NCBI RefSeq assembly: GCF_001482385.1 | Contig: NZ_CP013611.1 | Coordinates: forward strand, 3,665,501 to 3,729,500 | DNA: 64,000 bases | Direction: 5' to 3' | DNA from: Pseudoalteromonas rubra | GTDB taxonomy: Bacteria; Pseudomonadota; Gammaproteobacteria; Enterobacterales; Alteromonadaceae | In this document: positions 55,527-64,000 of the stretch, piece by piece | How the letters are laid out: each line of letters starts with the position of its first letter | Position numbering within the stretch: position 1 is the stretch's first letter | The notes under the pieces: generated by a model | Told to the model about the DNA's origin: nothing | The model's input: the letters and a program-made list of their open reading frames with translations, nothing else | Databases searched by the model: none | Translations under genes and position numbers: made by a program

Positions 55527-58500
55527 ATGAAAACAATAATACAAATAATAAGCTTGTTATTTCTGTTTTCCTCACTGGCACAGGCGAGTGTTGCACAGTC
55601 GCCCAGTGTCTATGAGGATAGCTCGGGAAATATCTATATTCAGTCGCCCAAGCAGTTTGTCTTAATTGCCGGTGACATTAATGTGCCTTTACACGTCTAC
55701 CCCACCATGGGGTTGCTCAAACTAAGATACAGTAACGGCCAGTGGACCCGTGAAGTACTCTCTGAATCACAGTTTAGAGCCATAGAATCTCAGTTGCAGC
55801 TGAGCGCCTCGCTGACAGAGCGCCTGCGCTGGCAAGACATAGATGGTGATGGGACCAGAGATTATGTCCTCTTCACTGATGCATCCTCTTATCATGATGC
55901 GAGTCTCATTTCGATTGGCACTAAGTCGGGCGCGATCCGTGCACTTAAGTTGCCGTCGGGTACTAATCTGGCTAACAACTATCAACTTACAGATGTTAAC
56001 GGTGACGGCCGACTAGATGTAAAGTCGGGCTCTGAGGTTTTCCTGGCATCGGCAAATGGTACTTTCTTATATACCGGGCAAGGTGTCGTAGAGCCGGCCA
56101 GCAAAATAGATACAACTTCCGGTGAGTTCAGAGTGGATGAAACGGGTCAGGCAACCTACACAGTACCTGTGACCTTACCTAAGGGACCTGGTGGCATTAA
56201 ACCGTCGGTTTCTATCTCTTATAGCTCAGCTGCAGGCGTCGGCAACGCCGGGTATGGATGGAATGTCGCAGCCGCTTCAGCCATCACTCGATGTACAAAA
56301 AACATTGCCACAGACGGTAAACAGCAAGCAGTCAGAATGCAAAAGAGCGACGGTTATTGTTTAGATGGTAATCGCCTGATCCTGGTCAGTGGCAGCTATG
56401 GTGCCGCAAACAGTACCTATCGCACTGAGCTGTCTAACTTTATGACCATTAAAGCAATCGGTACAGATAGCAGTAACACCGGACCTAAAGGCTTTATTGT
56501 TGAATCCAAAGATGGTGATACAAAATATTACGGCGACACGTCGTTAAGCAATGACAGTGATGCGTTTGTCAAACCAGCTGGCAGCTCAGCGAAAGGGGCA
56601 CACACCTGGGCACTGAAGCAGATCAGTGATATTTTCGGCAATAAAATTACCTATCACTACACCACCAATACCAGCCTTGGCTATCACCTGCTGAACTACA
56701 TTTCTTACGGAAAGGTCAAAGTTGACTTTGATTACACCGACCGTAATACCCGCCAGTATGGTTACGCCCATGGGGGTAAGGTGGCGAATGTAAAACGCAT
56801 CTCTGGGATTGAGGTCACACGCGGCGGTGAGGCATACCGTTACTACAATATCAACGGTGATGGCAGTAAGCATGACTATATTGACAGCATTCAGGAATGT
56901 ACCTCGTTCAGTGCTGATAAATCATGTAAGTATGCGCTTACCTTTAACTATAAAAAAGACACCAGCGATGTTGGGTTTGCGGTGGCAGCAAACCAAACTT
57001 CAGGAATAAGAACAACGACCTTACTGACCGATTTTAACGGCGATGGTCGCTCGGACTTCTTATATACCAACAGTACGGGAAAAGTACTGAGTGTTAAGAT
57101 CGCAGGTCATGATACAGATGTGATCACCTCAAACCTGAAGTCGGTTAATGATTTTAAACTGGCAGATGTGAACGGGGACGGGTATACCGATATTATCTAT
57201 GCACAAACGTCGGGCTCGACAACCAAGTGGTATGCCAAGGCCTACCAGCCAGCGACACAAACGGTGTCGGATATGATCTGTGATGACGGCGTACAGCCTT
57301 ATGGCGCAGAGCTGATGCACGCCGATTATTTAGAAGAAGTCCAGTCGGCAGAGACCGTAAGTAGCGAAGCGTTTTCCCAGCCAGCCAGCCTGAGCCGTAC
57401 ACAATTGCAAGGCAGAGGCATTTGTTACCCACATGAGTACGTTGAAAGACTTTCTTTCAGCTCGGCTGTGGCGCTCACCCCGGGGTATTCAAGTTCCACG
57501 ATGTTTGTTGATATTGACGGTGATGGCTTGTCTGACTGGCTATCTAGTTCAGGTAGAAAACTGTCCTATCGTAAGAACATAGAATCTAATAACGCACTGG
57601 GCCGGGACTATGGTGCACTTGATTATTTCTATGAATTTAGTACCGCAGACTTTTCTCCTGATCGAAGCAGCCAGGGGTGCTATTCATCTCATTCCATAGA
57701 GCGTAAATTCACCAAAAGCGCAGACATTAACGCAGATGGTGTATCAGACTTCATTGTCAGGCTAAAAACCAGTTATGGCCCCATGCACAGTCAGGCTGGG
57801 TGTCCGGGCTCTCGTACGGCTTATAAATATAAGCTTCTGCTGAGTAAAGGCACGGATGAATACAGTAAATTCGACTATGACTTCAGTGGTGTGGAAGACA
57901 TTCGGTTTGCAGACTTAAATGGCGATGGCTTGTCTGATCTGGTGTTTGCTAAAAACAGTGGCTGGCAGTATCGCCTGGGTACTGGCAATGCGACCGCACC
58001 ACTACAGTCGGCAAAAAGCTTGTCGATCCTCTCAGCAAAAATGGGCACAGCGAGTTACCGTGGGAATGTCCACTTTGCTGATGTAAACCAGGATAATATT
58101 GCTGATATCATCGCGCTTAACCATGCTCAAGTGGTGGATCGTGAAGGATATTGTCGTTGGGTAGGGGATGGCCTTCCCCATGGCATTGAACCTGAAGTAC
58201 CGGCGTTGGCCGAGGAAGTGGGAACCACTTCATGGCAAAATTGTGGTACGGGCTATGTCTGGGTCGATACAACCTATACCGATGGGGTGCAGGCCACCGT
58301 CTGGACAGGGAAAACAACCAGCGCCACGAGTATTGGCTACACTGCAATCAAACTGGGTGGTGAATTAAAAGGCACTGGCCATACGCTTAAAATTGGTGAC
58401 ATAGATGGTGATGGCCTGGTTGATGTGTTGCGCAGTAGTACAGCTGCCACGTCCAATGCAACCTTTGCGCACTATCGTAATACAATGCTGAGTGCCAGTG

Positions 58501-61500
58501 TCGCCTCGCATAAGTTGACTAAAGTCACCACAGGTTTCGGTGTTGAAACCGACATTAACTATAAGAAAATATCAGACGACGCGGTGTACACCCATTTACC
58601 GGCGTTTAATACCTTAGGTAAGGTGAATGCGAACTTCTTCTCACCAAAATTTGGTATGTGGCTGGTTAGCAGTGTCTATTCAGATTCTAATGGCAGTGGT
58701 TCATCGGCCCAGCAAGTGGGTGTTAAATACAAATACTCCGGGTTTAAGATTGATAAACTGGGGCGTGGGCCTCAGGGCTTCTATGAAATAGAAACCACCG
58801 ATCCACAAACGAACATCAAAACGACGACGCGCTATCACCAGAGCTGGCCACTGACGGGTAAGCCTCAGTTCACCAAATCTTATGCCGGCGATAACCTGAT
58901 CACGCATGCAACCTCTACTTTTAGACAGCATACCGATAAGCTGGGCTCACTCTTTGTTTATCTTCGTCACAGCGATGAAAAAGGCTGGCAGGTAGGCTCT
59001 GACGGTACCCGCCGTCCCATCAAGCGTATTATGGTGACCAACAGTTATGACTCAGGACTGACCGACAAGTGGGGTAACCTGACGAGCAATACTACGGCGA
59101 CCTATATGCCAACGGGAAGTGGCCAGGATAGCTGGACTGTGGCGCACATCACCAGTTCAACCAACGCTTATTACACAGGTGCGGACTATCTGAGATATGG
59201 GCGCTTAAAGTCGAGCTCGGTGAGACAGTTGCAATATGCTAAGCAGGGTCTGTCTTATTCTAATTTGACTCGTAAAACGGAGTTTACCTATTACGATAAC
59301 TTGATGCTGAAAAGCGAAACCGTCGCCCCAGAATGTGCCGGCAGTTCGACTAGTCGTAATAATGTGAATCACTGTGATGCCAGCAATAAGTACACAAAAA
59401 CACTGCATTACGATGCGTTTGGTAATGTAAAGCAAACTGATGTCACTGCGGGCTCGGAGACACGCTCTAGTTATACTCAGTATGACAGCACGGGTGAGCT
59501 GGTTGTCAGAAAGACGAATGCGCTGAATCAGGCTGTCACGTATCTGTATAACGGCGTGAGCAACCCGGATGGACGCATTGAGTCTATCACAGAAACCAGC
59601 CCCAATGGCGTGTCAACAACGAAACTTCTGAATCAATGGGGAGAAGTGGTAGAGACGCGTTTTGCGAATGGTACTTATCAGAAGCGTGAAACCTTATCCT
59701 GTGGCAGCAGCTCGCTGTGTTCATCGGTGAGCGGACGCTACTATACTAAATCTACTCAATCTGGTGTAGCCGCGCAATATGAGGTGTTTGATATATATGG
59801 CCGCAATGTGCGCAATACCAAAGTGCTGGTTGATGGCAGTGTGGCGTATGAAGATATCACCTACGACAGGCACAACAACCCGATAACCAAGACACTGCCC
59901 TATAAATTGGGAGAGACTAAGTACACGACGCGCTTCGACTTTGATGGTTACAACCGGTTAGAAAAAACCACTATGCCCAGTGGCAAAGTGACAAGCATCC
60001 AGTATCTGGGTCATTTAACCCGTACCACGGATGTGGGGGGCAGTAATGATGGCTATAGTGCCAGCAGCTACAAACGCGATGAAATGCAGGATGTGCTGGA
60101 TCGTACATTGTATAAGACAGATCCTTATACAGGCTCTAATCCGGATATTGTGAATCGTGTTAAATTTAATTATGACGCTTTCGGTAATACAGTCAGCACA
60201 ATAAACGCGGTTTATAATAGTAGCTCAGGGCAATTCAAAAACACCGTAACCACAACGCACTACGACCGTTATGGCAGAAAAATTAAGGTGGAAGATCCCA
60301 GCCGGGGAACCTGGCAGCTCTATTACAATGGCTTTGGCAATATTGTTAAAGAGGTGAATGGTCGCTCTGAAACAAAAGTGAACTCTTTTACTAAGCTGGG
60401 TCAGGTATCACGTACTGTTCAGCTGGATAAAACCGTGCCTGGCCGTTCCCTGATCAGCTGTAATGTGTATGGCAACAGCAAATCTGCGCATAACATTGGT
60501 AAACTGACAGACTCTTATCAGTTCCGTGTGACAGGCTCAGCGCCAAGCTGCGAAAACTTAATTGCCAACAACACGGCGAGTATCAGTAAGCACTATACCT
60601 TTGATGACTTAGGTCGCTCTGAAAGCAGTGTGATTAAAAATGCCGGTGGTGAGTTTAAGACTGTTTCCAGCTATAACAGCCTGGGTCAGGTTAGTCAGAT
60701 GGCATTGCCAAACGGCATGTTTGTGAAGTCGTATTACACGAACGGTCAGCTGCGCAGTAACTATGATGCCGCCACGAATAAGTTGTTGAGCAAAATTGAG
60801 CGCGTTGATGCACAAGGTCGGGTGACACAGCAGACGTTTGCCGGTGGGGTATCCCGGACTCAGTCGTTTGAAAAAGACAGTGCCTTCATTGACTCAATTT
60901 CTATTTCAAACGCCACTCAGACGTTGTATACGGTGAACTATAAGCATGATATCCGTGGCACCACGCGTCATCGTATCAGTCAGTATTATGAGCCGGGCGT
61001 CGGCAACGATTCGTTCAAATTTACCGAGTCTTTTGGTTATGAAAATAACGGTCTGCAACGCCTGGAAACCCGCACGGTAAGCCATGCCAGCACCCGTTAT
61101 GGTGTTTCATTGCGCCTGGCCAATCAAACCTACAGCTATGATGCATATGGCAATATCAAAACCAACACCAATGTAGGCACTTACAACTATACGAATACCA
61201 ATAATCCGTATCAGCTGACATCTGTTTCCGGGGCAAGTGGTAAGCGCAGCTACAGTATGTCTTATGATAGCCATGGCAACATTGTTAATGATGGTCAGCG
61301 TCGTTTTTACTACACCCAGTTTGATAAGCCTTATAAGATCACCAAGGACAATAATACCTTTACTGAATTCCGGTATGACGAAGCGGGTCATCGTTATTAC
61401 CGTAAAGACGTACAACTGGTGAATGGCAGTTCACAAACGAAACAGGTGTACTATGTTGGTAAGGTCTATGAGCTGATCAAACAGTCAGGCGGTAAAAACA

Positions 61501-62915
61501 GCAGTGGTAGTGCTTTGCCATCACAAATTGAGCATCGCTGGTATGCTGGTGGCGTGGTGATCAGTCAGGTTGAGGGTCAGGCACAAAAAACTCAGGTTGC
61601 ACACAGCGATATGTTGGGCTCAACCGTGCTGGTGACCAATGACAGCGGCAGTGCAATTGCGCAGTATATTTATGACCCCTGGGGTAAACAGCAGCGGGTG
61701 TATGCGGCTTCTGAAATGGGCAGCAGCCTGTTACCATTGACACAGATGCGCGCCTTTACCGGGCACGAGCAGGTAGATCAGCTCGAGGTCATACATATGA
61801 ACGGGCGTATCTATGATGCCAATCTGGGTCGATTCTTACAGGCGGATCCGTTTGTTCAGTTCCCGGATTTAACGCAAAGCCATAACCGTTACAGCTATGT
61901 GCTGAATAACCCATTGACTTACAATGACCCGAGTGGTTACTTCCTGAAGAAGTTAATGAAGATCACGGGGCTGAGCTCACTACTTAAAGCCATCGCGAAA
62001 ATCCCAATTCTGGATGCGGCGGTCAGTATTGCGTTGGGGATATATGCGCCCTGGGCATTGCCGTTATATCAGGGGCTGAAAACCTATGCTGTGACTGGCA
62101 GCTTTGGTGCAGCACTCAAGGCCTACGTTATTTCCAGTGTGACGATTGGTGTTTCTGAAGTGATTGGAGGTGCGTTACCTTTTGAAGCGGGTGGTTTAAC
62201 TGCGGTTGCGAATGTTGCTTCTCATGCGATGGTTGGGGGGATCACCTCCGTTCTGCAAGGGGGTAAATTTGGTCATGGTTTTGTCAGCTCGATGGTGACG
62301 GCGAGCATGAAAGGGTTTATGAAACCACAAACGGGTGTGTTTGCAGATGCAGTTAAGAGAACCATTATAGCCGGTGTGGTAGGGGGTACTGTTTCTGAAC
62401 TGACAGGTGGTAAGTTTGCGAATGGCGCGGTCACTTCAGCTATGCAGTGGTGGTATAATGCAGAGGGTAATCCCTCGTTTCCAGATGCTGATTTATTACC
62501 CAAATATGGCATAGATCCTTCATCGGGAGAACCAGTAACAGAAATTCGCTCTAGGTTTGCTAAAAGAGACAATGACCCTGAAGTATTTGAAGTTTCGGCT
62601 CATGGTGTAGTGGGTACAAAACATGGCAAGGAAGCAGGATTTATGCTGGTTGGAAGGGACTATAAGACGGGAGATAGTTACTCAGTTCAAATGAGCTTAG
62701 AAAATGCGGGGTGGACACCAGGCACACCAATAAAACTGTATGCTTGTTACACAGGTGCATTGGGATCAAATTCATTTGCTCAACACTTGTCTGATGCATT
62801 ACAAGTAACGGTAACTGCCCCAACAAATATTGTCTATTTACATGGTGACGGCAGTTATACACATAGGGCGGACGGAAAGTTTGTAACATTTCAGCCACGT
62901 AAGGTAGAGGATTAA
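55527..62915 (+). CDS. Giant exported SpvB/FG-GAP/Rhs (YD-repeat) polymorphic toxin
   Basis: A 2462-residue protein. A signal peptide (MKTIIQIISLLFLFSSLAQA) comes first, then an SpvB-like domain from about residue 210 (PGGIKPSVSISYSS, GYGWNV). FG-GAP/VCBS repeats such as DFNGDGRSDF, DVNGDGYTDI and DIDGDGLSDW run from about 500 to 960. YD/Rhs repeats follow to about 2100, and the Rhs core ends GRFLQADPF...NDPSGY near 2138. A Gly/Ala-rich hydrophobic pre-toxin region (GGKFANGAVTSA) follows. The last 150 residues are a variable toxin domain with AHG (His2359) and LYACYTG (Cys2407). Start ATG 55527 gives a clean Sec signal. It differs from type VI Rhs proteins in having no PAAR or VgrG neighbour. 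Confidence 0.9.
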   Translation: MKTIIQIISLLFLFSSLAQASVAQSPSVYEDSSGNIYIQSPKQFVLIAGDINVPLHVYPTMGLLKLRYSNGQWTREVLSESQFRAIESQLQLSASLTERLRWQDIDGDGTRDYVLFTDASSYHDASLISIGTKSGAIRALKLPSGTNLANNYQLTDVNGDGRLDVKSGSEVFLASANGTFLYTGQGVVEPASKIDTTSGEFRVDETGQATYTVPVTLPKGPGGIKPSVSISYSSAAGVGNAGYGWNVAAASAITRCTKNIATDGKQQAVRMQKSDGYCLDGNRLILVSGSYGAANSTYRTELSNFMTIKAIGTDSSNTGPKGFIVESKDGDTKYYGDTSLSNDSDAFVKPAGSSAKGAHTWALKQISDIFGNKITYHYTTNTSLGYHLLNYISYGKVKVDFDYTDRNTRQYGYAHGGKVANVKRISGIEVTRGGEAYRYYNINGDGSKHDYIDSIQECTSFSADKSCKYALTFNYKKDTSDVGFAVAANQTSGIRTTTLLTDFNGDGRSDFLYTNSTGKVLSVKIAGHDTDVITSNLKSVNDFKLADVNGDGYTDIIYAQTSGSTTKWYAKAYQPATQTVSDMICDDGVQPYGAELMHADYLEEVQSAETVSSEAFSQPASLSRTQLQGRGICYPHEYVERLSFSSAVALTPGYSSSTMFVDIDGDGLSDWLSSSGRKLSYRKNIESNNALGRDYGALDYFYEFSTADFSPDRSSQGCYSSHSIERKFTKSADINADGVSDFIVRLKTSYGPMHSQAGCPGSRTAYKYKLLLSKGTDEYSKFDYDFSGVEDIRFADLNGDGLSDLVFAKNSGWQYRLGTGNATAPLQSAKSLSILSAKMGTASYRGNVHFADVNQDNIADIIALNHAQVVDREGYCRWVGDGLPHGIEPEVPALAEEVGTTSWQNCGTGYVWVDTTYTDGVQATVWTGKTTSATSIGYTAIKLGGELKGTGHTLKIGDIDGDGLVDVLRSSTAATSNATFAHYRNTMLSASVASHKLTKVTTGFGVETDINYKKISDDAVYTHLPAFNTLGKVNANFFSPKFGMWLVSSVYSDSNGSGSSAQQVGVKYKYSGFKIDKLGRGPQGFYEIETTDPQTNIKTTTRYHQSWPLTGKPQFTKSYAGDNLITHATSTFRQHTDKLGSLFVYLRHSDEKGWQVGSDGTRRPIKRIMVTNSYDSGLTDKWGNLTSNTTATYMPTGSGQDSWTVAHITSSTNAYYTGADYLRYGRLKSSSVRQLQYAKQGLSYSNLTRKTEFTYYDNLMLKSETVAPECAGSSTSRNNVNHCDASNKYTKTLHYDAFGNVKQTDVTAGSETRSSYTQYDSTGELVVRKTNALNQAVTYLYNGVSNPDGRIESITETSPNGVSTTKLLNQWGEVVETRFANGTYQKRETLSCGSSSLCSSVSGRYYTKSTQSGVAAQYEVFDIYGRNVRNTKVLVDGSVAYEDITYDRHNNPITKTLPYKLGETKYTTRFDFDGYNRLEKTTMPSGKVTSIQYLGHLTRTTDVGGSNDGYSASSYKRDEMQDVLDRTLYKTDPYTGSNPDIVNRVKFNYDAFGNTVSTINAVYNSSSGQFKNTVTTTHYDRYGRKIKVEDPSRGTWQLYYNGFGNIVKEVNGRSETKVNSFTKLGQVSRTVQLDKTVPGRSLISCNVYGNSKSAHNIGKLTDSYQFRVTGSAPSCENLIANNTASISKHYTFDDLGRSESSVIKNAGGEFKTVSSYNSLGQVSQMALPNGMFVKSYYTNGQLRSNYDAATNKLLSKIERVDAQGRVTQQTFAGGVSRTQSFEKDSAFIDSISISNATQTLYTVNYKHDIRGTTRHRISQYYEPGVGNDSFKFTESFGYENNGLQRLETRTVSHASTRYGVSLRLANQTYSYDAYGNIKTNTNVGTYNYTNTNNPYQLTSVSGASGKRSYSMSYDSHGNIVNDGQRRFYYTQFDKPYKITKDNNTFTEFRYDEAGHRYYRKDVQLVNGSSQTKQVYYVGKVYELIKQSGGKNSSGSALPSQIEHRWYAGGVVISQVEGQAQKTQVAHSDMLGSTVLVTNDSGSAIAQYIYDPWGKQQRVYAASEMGSSLLPLTQMRAFTGHEQVDQLEVIHMNGRIYDANLGRFLQADPFVQFPDLTQSHNRYSYVLNNPLTYNDPSGYFLKKLMKITGLSSLLKAIAKIPILDAAVSIALGIYAPWALPLYQGLKTYAVTGSFGAALKAYVISSVTIGVSEVIGGALPFEAGGLTAVANVASHAMVGGITSVLQGGKFGHGFVSSMVTASMKGFMKPQTGVFADAVKRTIIAGVVGGTVSELTGGKFANGAVTSAMQWWYNAEGNPSFPDADLLPKYGIDPSSGEPVTEIRSRFAKRDNDPEVFEVSAHGVVGTKHGKEAGFMLVGRDYKTGDSYSVQMSLENAGWTPGTPIKLYACYTGALGSNSFAQHLSDALQVTVTAPTNIVYLHGDGSYTHRADGKFVTFQPRKVED

Positions 62916-62917
62916 AT

Positions 62918-63394
62918 ATGCAGGTCATTGCACTTTTACTCTTGATATTGCCAGTCGGTATAGCGTTTTCTGCAAGCGACAGGGTCGTTTTGGAGAAGGA
63001 GTGCACTGTTTCTAACTTGGAACATATGACTGAAAATAACGTTAATAATTGCATAGAATTTATGCGTGTATTAAAAGAGGATGACTATAAGAAATTTACT
63101 AAAAAAGCGGTCGAACTGGGGTTTTTATCACCGCTAGTAGATTACTACATTAATCCTCTTTTTGATGACCCCATTGAGTATAAAGAAAGGTTAGTCTATA
63201 GAGGTGCTTATAAATGTTATCCACAACTTGAGAGTTTAGTGTATAGAATTGAAAAAAAGAAGGGCGGAAATGAGCACCTTTTATGGGAGCTCTTGGTGAA
63301 AATGAACAATAGTAAATATAAGTTTGAAAGTCGACAAACACCAAGCTTTAGTTTAGAAGAACTAAGGCAGTTTTTTAGTCGATTTGATTGCTAA
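62918..63394 (+). CDS. Putative immunity protein to the Rhs C-terminal toxin
   Basis: A 158-residue protein with a signal peptide (MQVIALLLLILPVGIAFSAS) and a helical, charged mature region containing four cysteines. It begins 2 bases after the rhs stop, on the same strand, and is more A+T-rich than the Rhs core. Position, size and base composition are those of an immunity gene. Export suggests it neutralises the toxin in the periplasm. I recognise no family. It could also be an unrelated small exported protein. Confidence 0.65.
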   Translation: MQVIALLLLILPVGIAFSASDRVVLEKECTVSNLEHMTENNVNNCIEFMRVLKEDDYKKFTKKAVELGFLSPLVDYYINPLFDDPIEYKERLVYRGAYKCYPQLESLVYRIEKKKGGNEHLLWELLVKMNNSKYKFESRQTPSFSLEELRQFFSRFDC

Positions 63395-63517
63395 ACTTTA
63401 ACTATGCTGTTGGTATTTATTCGTAAATGCACATATGTGTGGGTTTTGTAAGAATAAGCTTTTTCGCTACTTTTTATGTCTGGCTCTATCCACAATAACA
63501 GAGTTGCTTTAACTGAC

Positions 63518-63550
63518 ATCCGGGTTTAACTGATAACTCAGTGCCCGGAT
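63518..63550 (+). terminator. Hairpin after the immunity gene, probable terminator
   Basis: ATCCGGG (63518-63524) and CCCGGAT (63544-63550), with an inner ACTGA/TCAGT stem, followed by TATTCTTGTTT. It lies about 125 bases past the stop; the intervening bases hold nothing that I can identify. Confidence 0.55.
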
Positions 63551-63606
63551 TATTCTTGTTTCTGCACATGTAACTCAACCCAGTCTAGTACAGCTCATTG
63601 TAAAAA

Positions 63607-63843
63607 CTATATTTCCTTAAGGTAATCGACAGAAGTCATACCCTCTAGCGTATAGTGAGAAATATCTAACTATTCACCTTTAGCGTCGTGAATTTGCTAT
63701 CGATGTAAATCTAACACTTCGTTTCGGTAGCTACGACTAAAGCGTTTCACAAATACATTTTGAAAAGGACTGTTAGTCTGAAAAATGCGAGTTTGATGTT
63801 CTGTTTCTGAGCTTAACGACTTCTTGAGTACCAGCTCTAAATT
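63607..63843 (-). pseudogene. Relict of an IS3-family transposase (OrfB 3' end)
   Basis: On the minus strand, from about 63843, the translation reads NLELVLKKSLSS, then SPFQNVFVKRFSRSYRNEVL, two in-frame stops, then TLEGMTSVDYLKEI and the terminal TAG at 63607. This follows the C-terminal integrase-core pattern of IS3 transposases (P-x-QN-x-(F/Y)-V-x-RF-x-R-x-YR-x-EVL... and a closing MTP-x-EYL-like segment). Only the end survives, and it is inactive. It separates the rhs pair from the second leader repeat. Confidence 0.75.
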
Positions 63844-63949
63844 GACATGCGAATGAGCTGAGCGCTTTTAAAATGAGCGTTGTAATGTAAAGGTGCAATA
63901 GGTTCTGACTGTTGGTCAACAAGCGGCCTTTTGTTTTTCTGTCGTTGAT

Positions 63950-64000
63950 AAAGTGAATCGTGTGTCTCTCAGTCATTAAATATATCAATATTGTTTCTCA
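63950..64000 (+). repeat. rhs leader repeat, copy 2 (at window edge)
   Basis: Matches 55359-55409 at 49 of 51 positions and runs to the last base of the window. In copy 1 this sequence stands upstream of the rhs promoter and start, so a related gene may begin just past the edge. Confidence 0.85.

Noticed and set aside
1..64000. tRNA, rRNA and CRISPR arrays
   Set aside because: No T-loop (GGTTCGA-type) clusters with matching acceptor stems, no rRNA-like sequence and no regularly spaced repeats were found; GTTCGA-like hits fell inside coding genes.

Overview
The window looks like chromosomal DNA of a marine gammaproteobacterium, most likely Pseudoalteromonas or a close relative. The evidence is the complete Na+-NQR operon followed by apbE and nqrM, Na+-type stator genes pomAB, FabV-type enoyl reductase, the xseB-ispA-dxs order, the ampG/cyclophilin/yajG neighbourhood, and a short intergenic element of a kind I recall from Alteromonadales. 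I ran no database search, so the genus is an inference.

Layout. 0-5 kb: end of ampG, a periplasmic cyclophilin, yajG and rlmG on the minus strand, then alkB, bolA and fabV on the plus strand. 5.2-12.7 kb: nqrABCDEF, a MITE-like element, then apbE and nqrM, which flavinylate and mature the same complex. 12.7-20.7 kb: a cobalamin island. It has cobC, a cobalamin riboswitch with a hairpin over the start-site Shine-Dalgarno, and tightly overlapping btuD-btuC-cobT-cobS-cobU-cobQ-btuR-btuF. This is uptake plus lower-ligand assembly and salvage, with no corrin-ring synthesis. 20.7-29.4 kb: housekeeping genes (ung, talB, yaaA, srmB, trmN6) mixed with small unknowns.

29.4-35 kb is accessory. It holds a large collagen-like, fibrinogen-domain exported protein gene broken by an in-frame TGA at codon 15, a decayed Y1 (REP-associated) transposase whose HUH motif is deleted, an orphan phage-tail-collar protein, and small membrane and secreted proteins. 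35.1-45 kb returns to core genes: deoC-deoD, xseB-ispA-dxs, pomAB and tyrP. A 23-codon micro-ORF and a lipoprotein gene lie among them. 45.1-49.8 kb is the proline module: putA without its own DNA-binding domain, and a divergent Lrp-type regulator. A stand-alone terminator lies between them. A giant exported tricorn-like S41 peptidase and an SDR enzyme follow.

54-64 kb is a polymorphic-toxin locus. After a decayed gene comes a 2462-residue Sec-exported SpvB/FG-GAP/YD-repeat (Rhs) protein. Its C-terminal domain after the Rhs core shows a His-Gly and Ala-Cys pattern suggestive of a clan CD-like cysteine peptidase. Two bases downstream is a small gene for a signal-peptide protein, the likely immunity partner. 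A broken IS3 transposase end follows. A near-exact copy of the rhs leader then reappears at the very end of the window, suggesting that a second rhs gene begins just outside it. The toxin/immunity pair and the duplicated leader are the best candidates for something undescribed.
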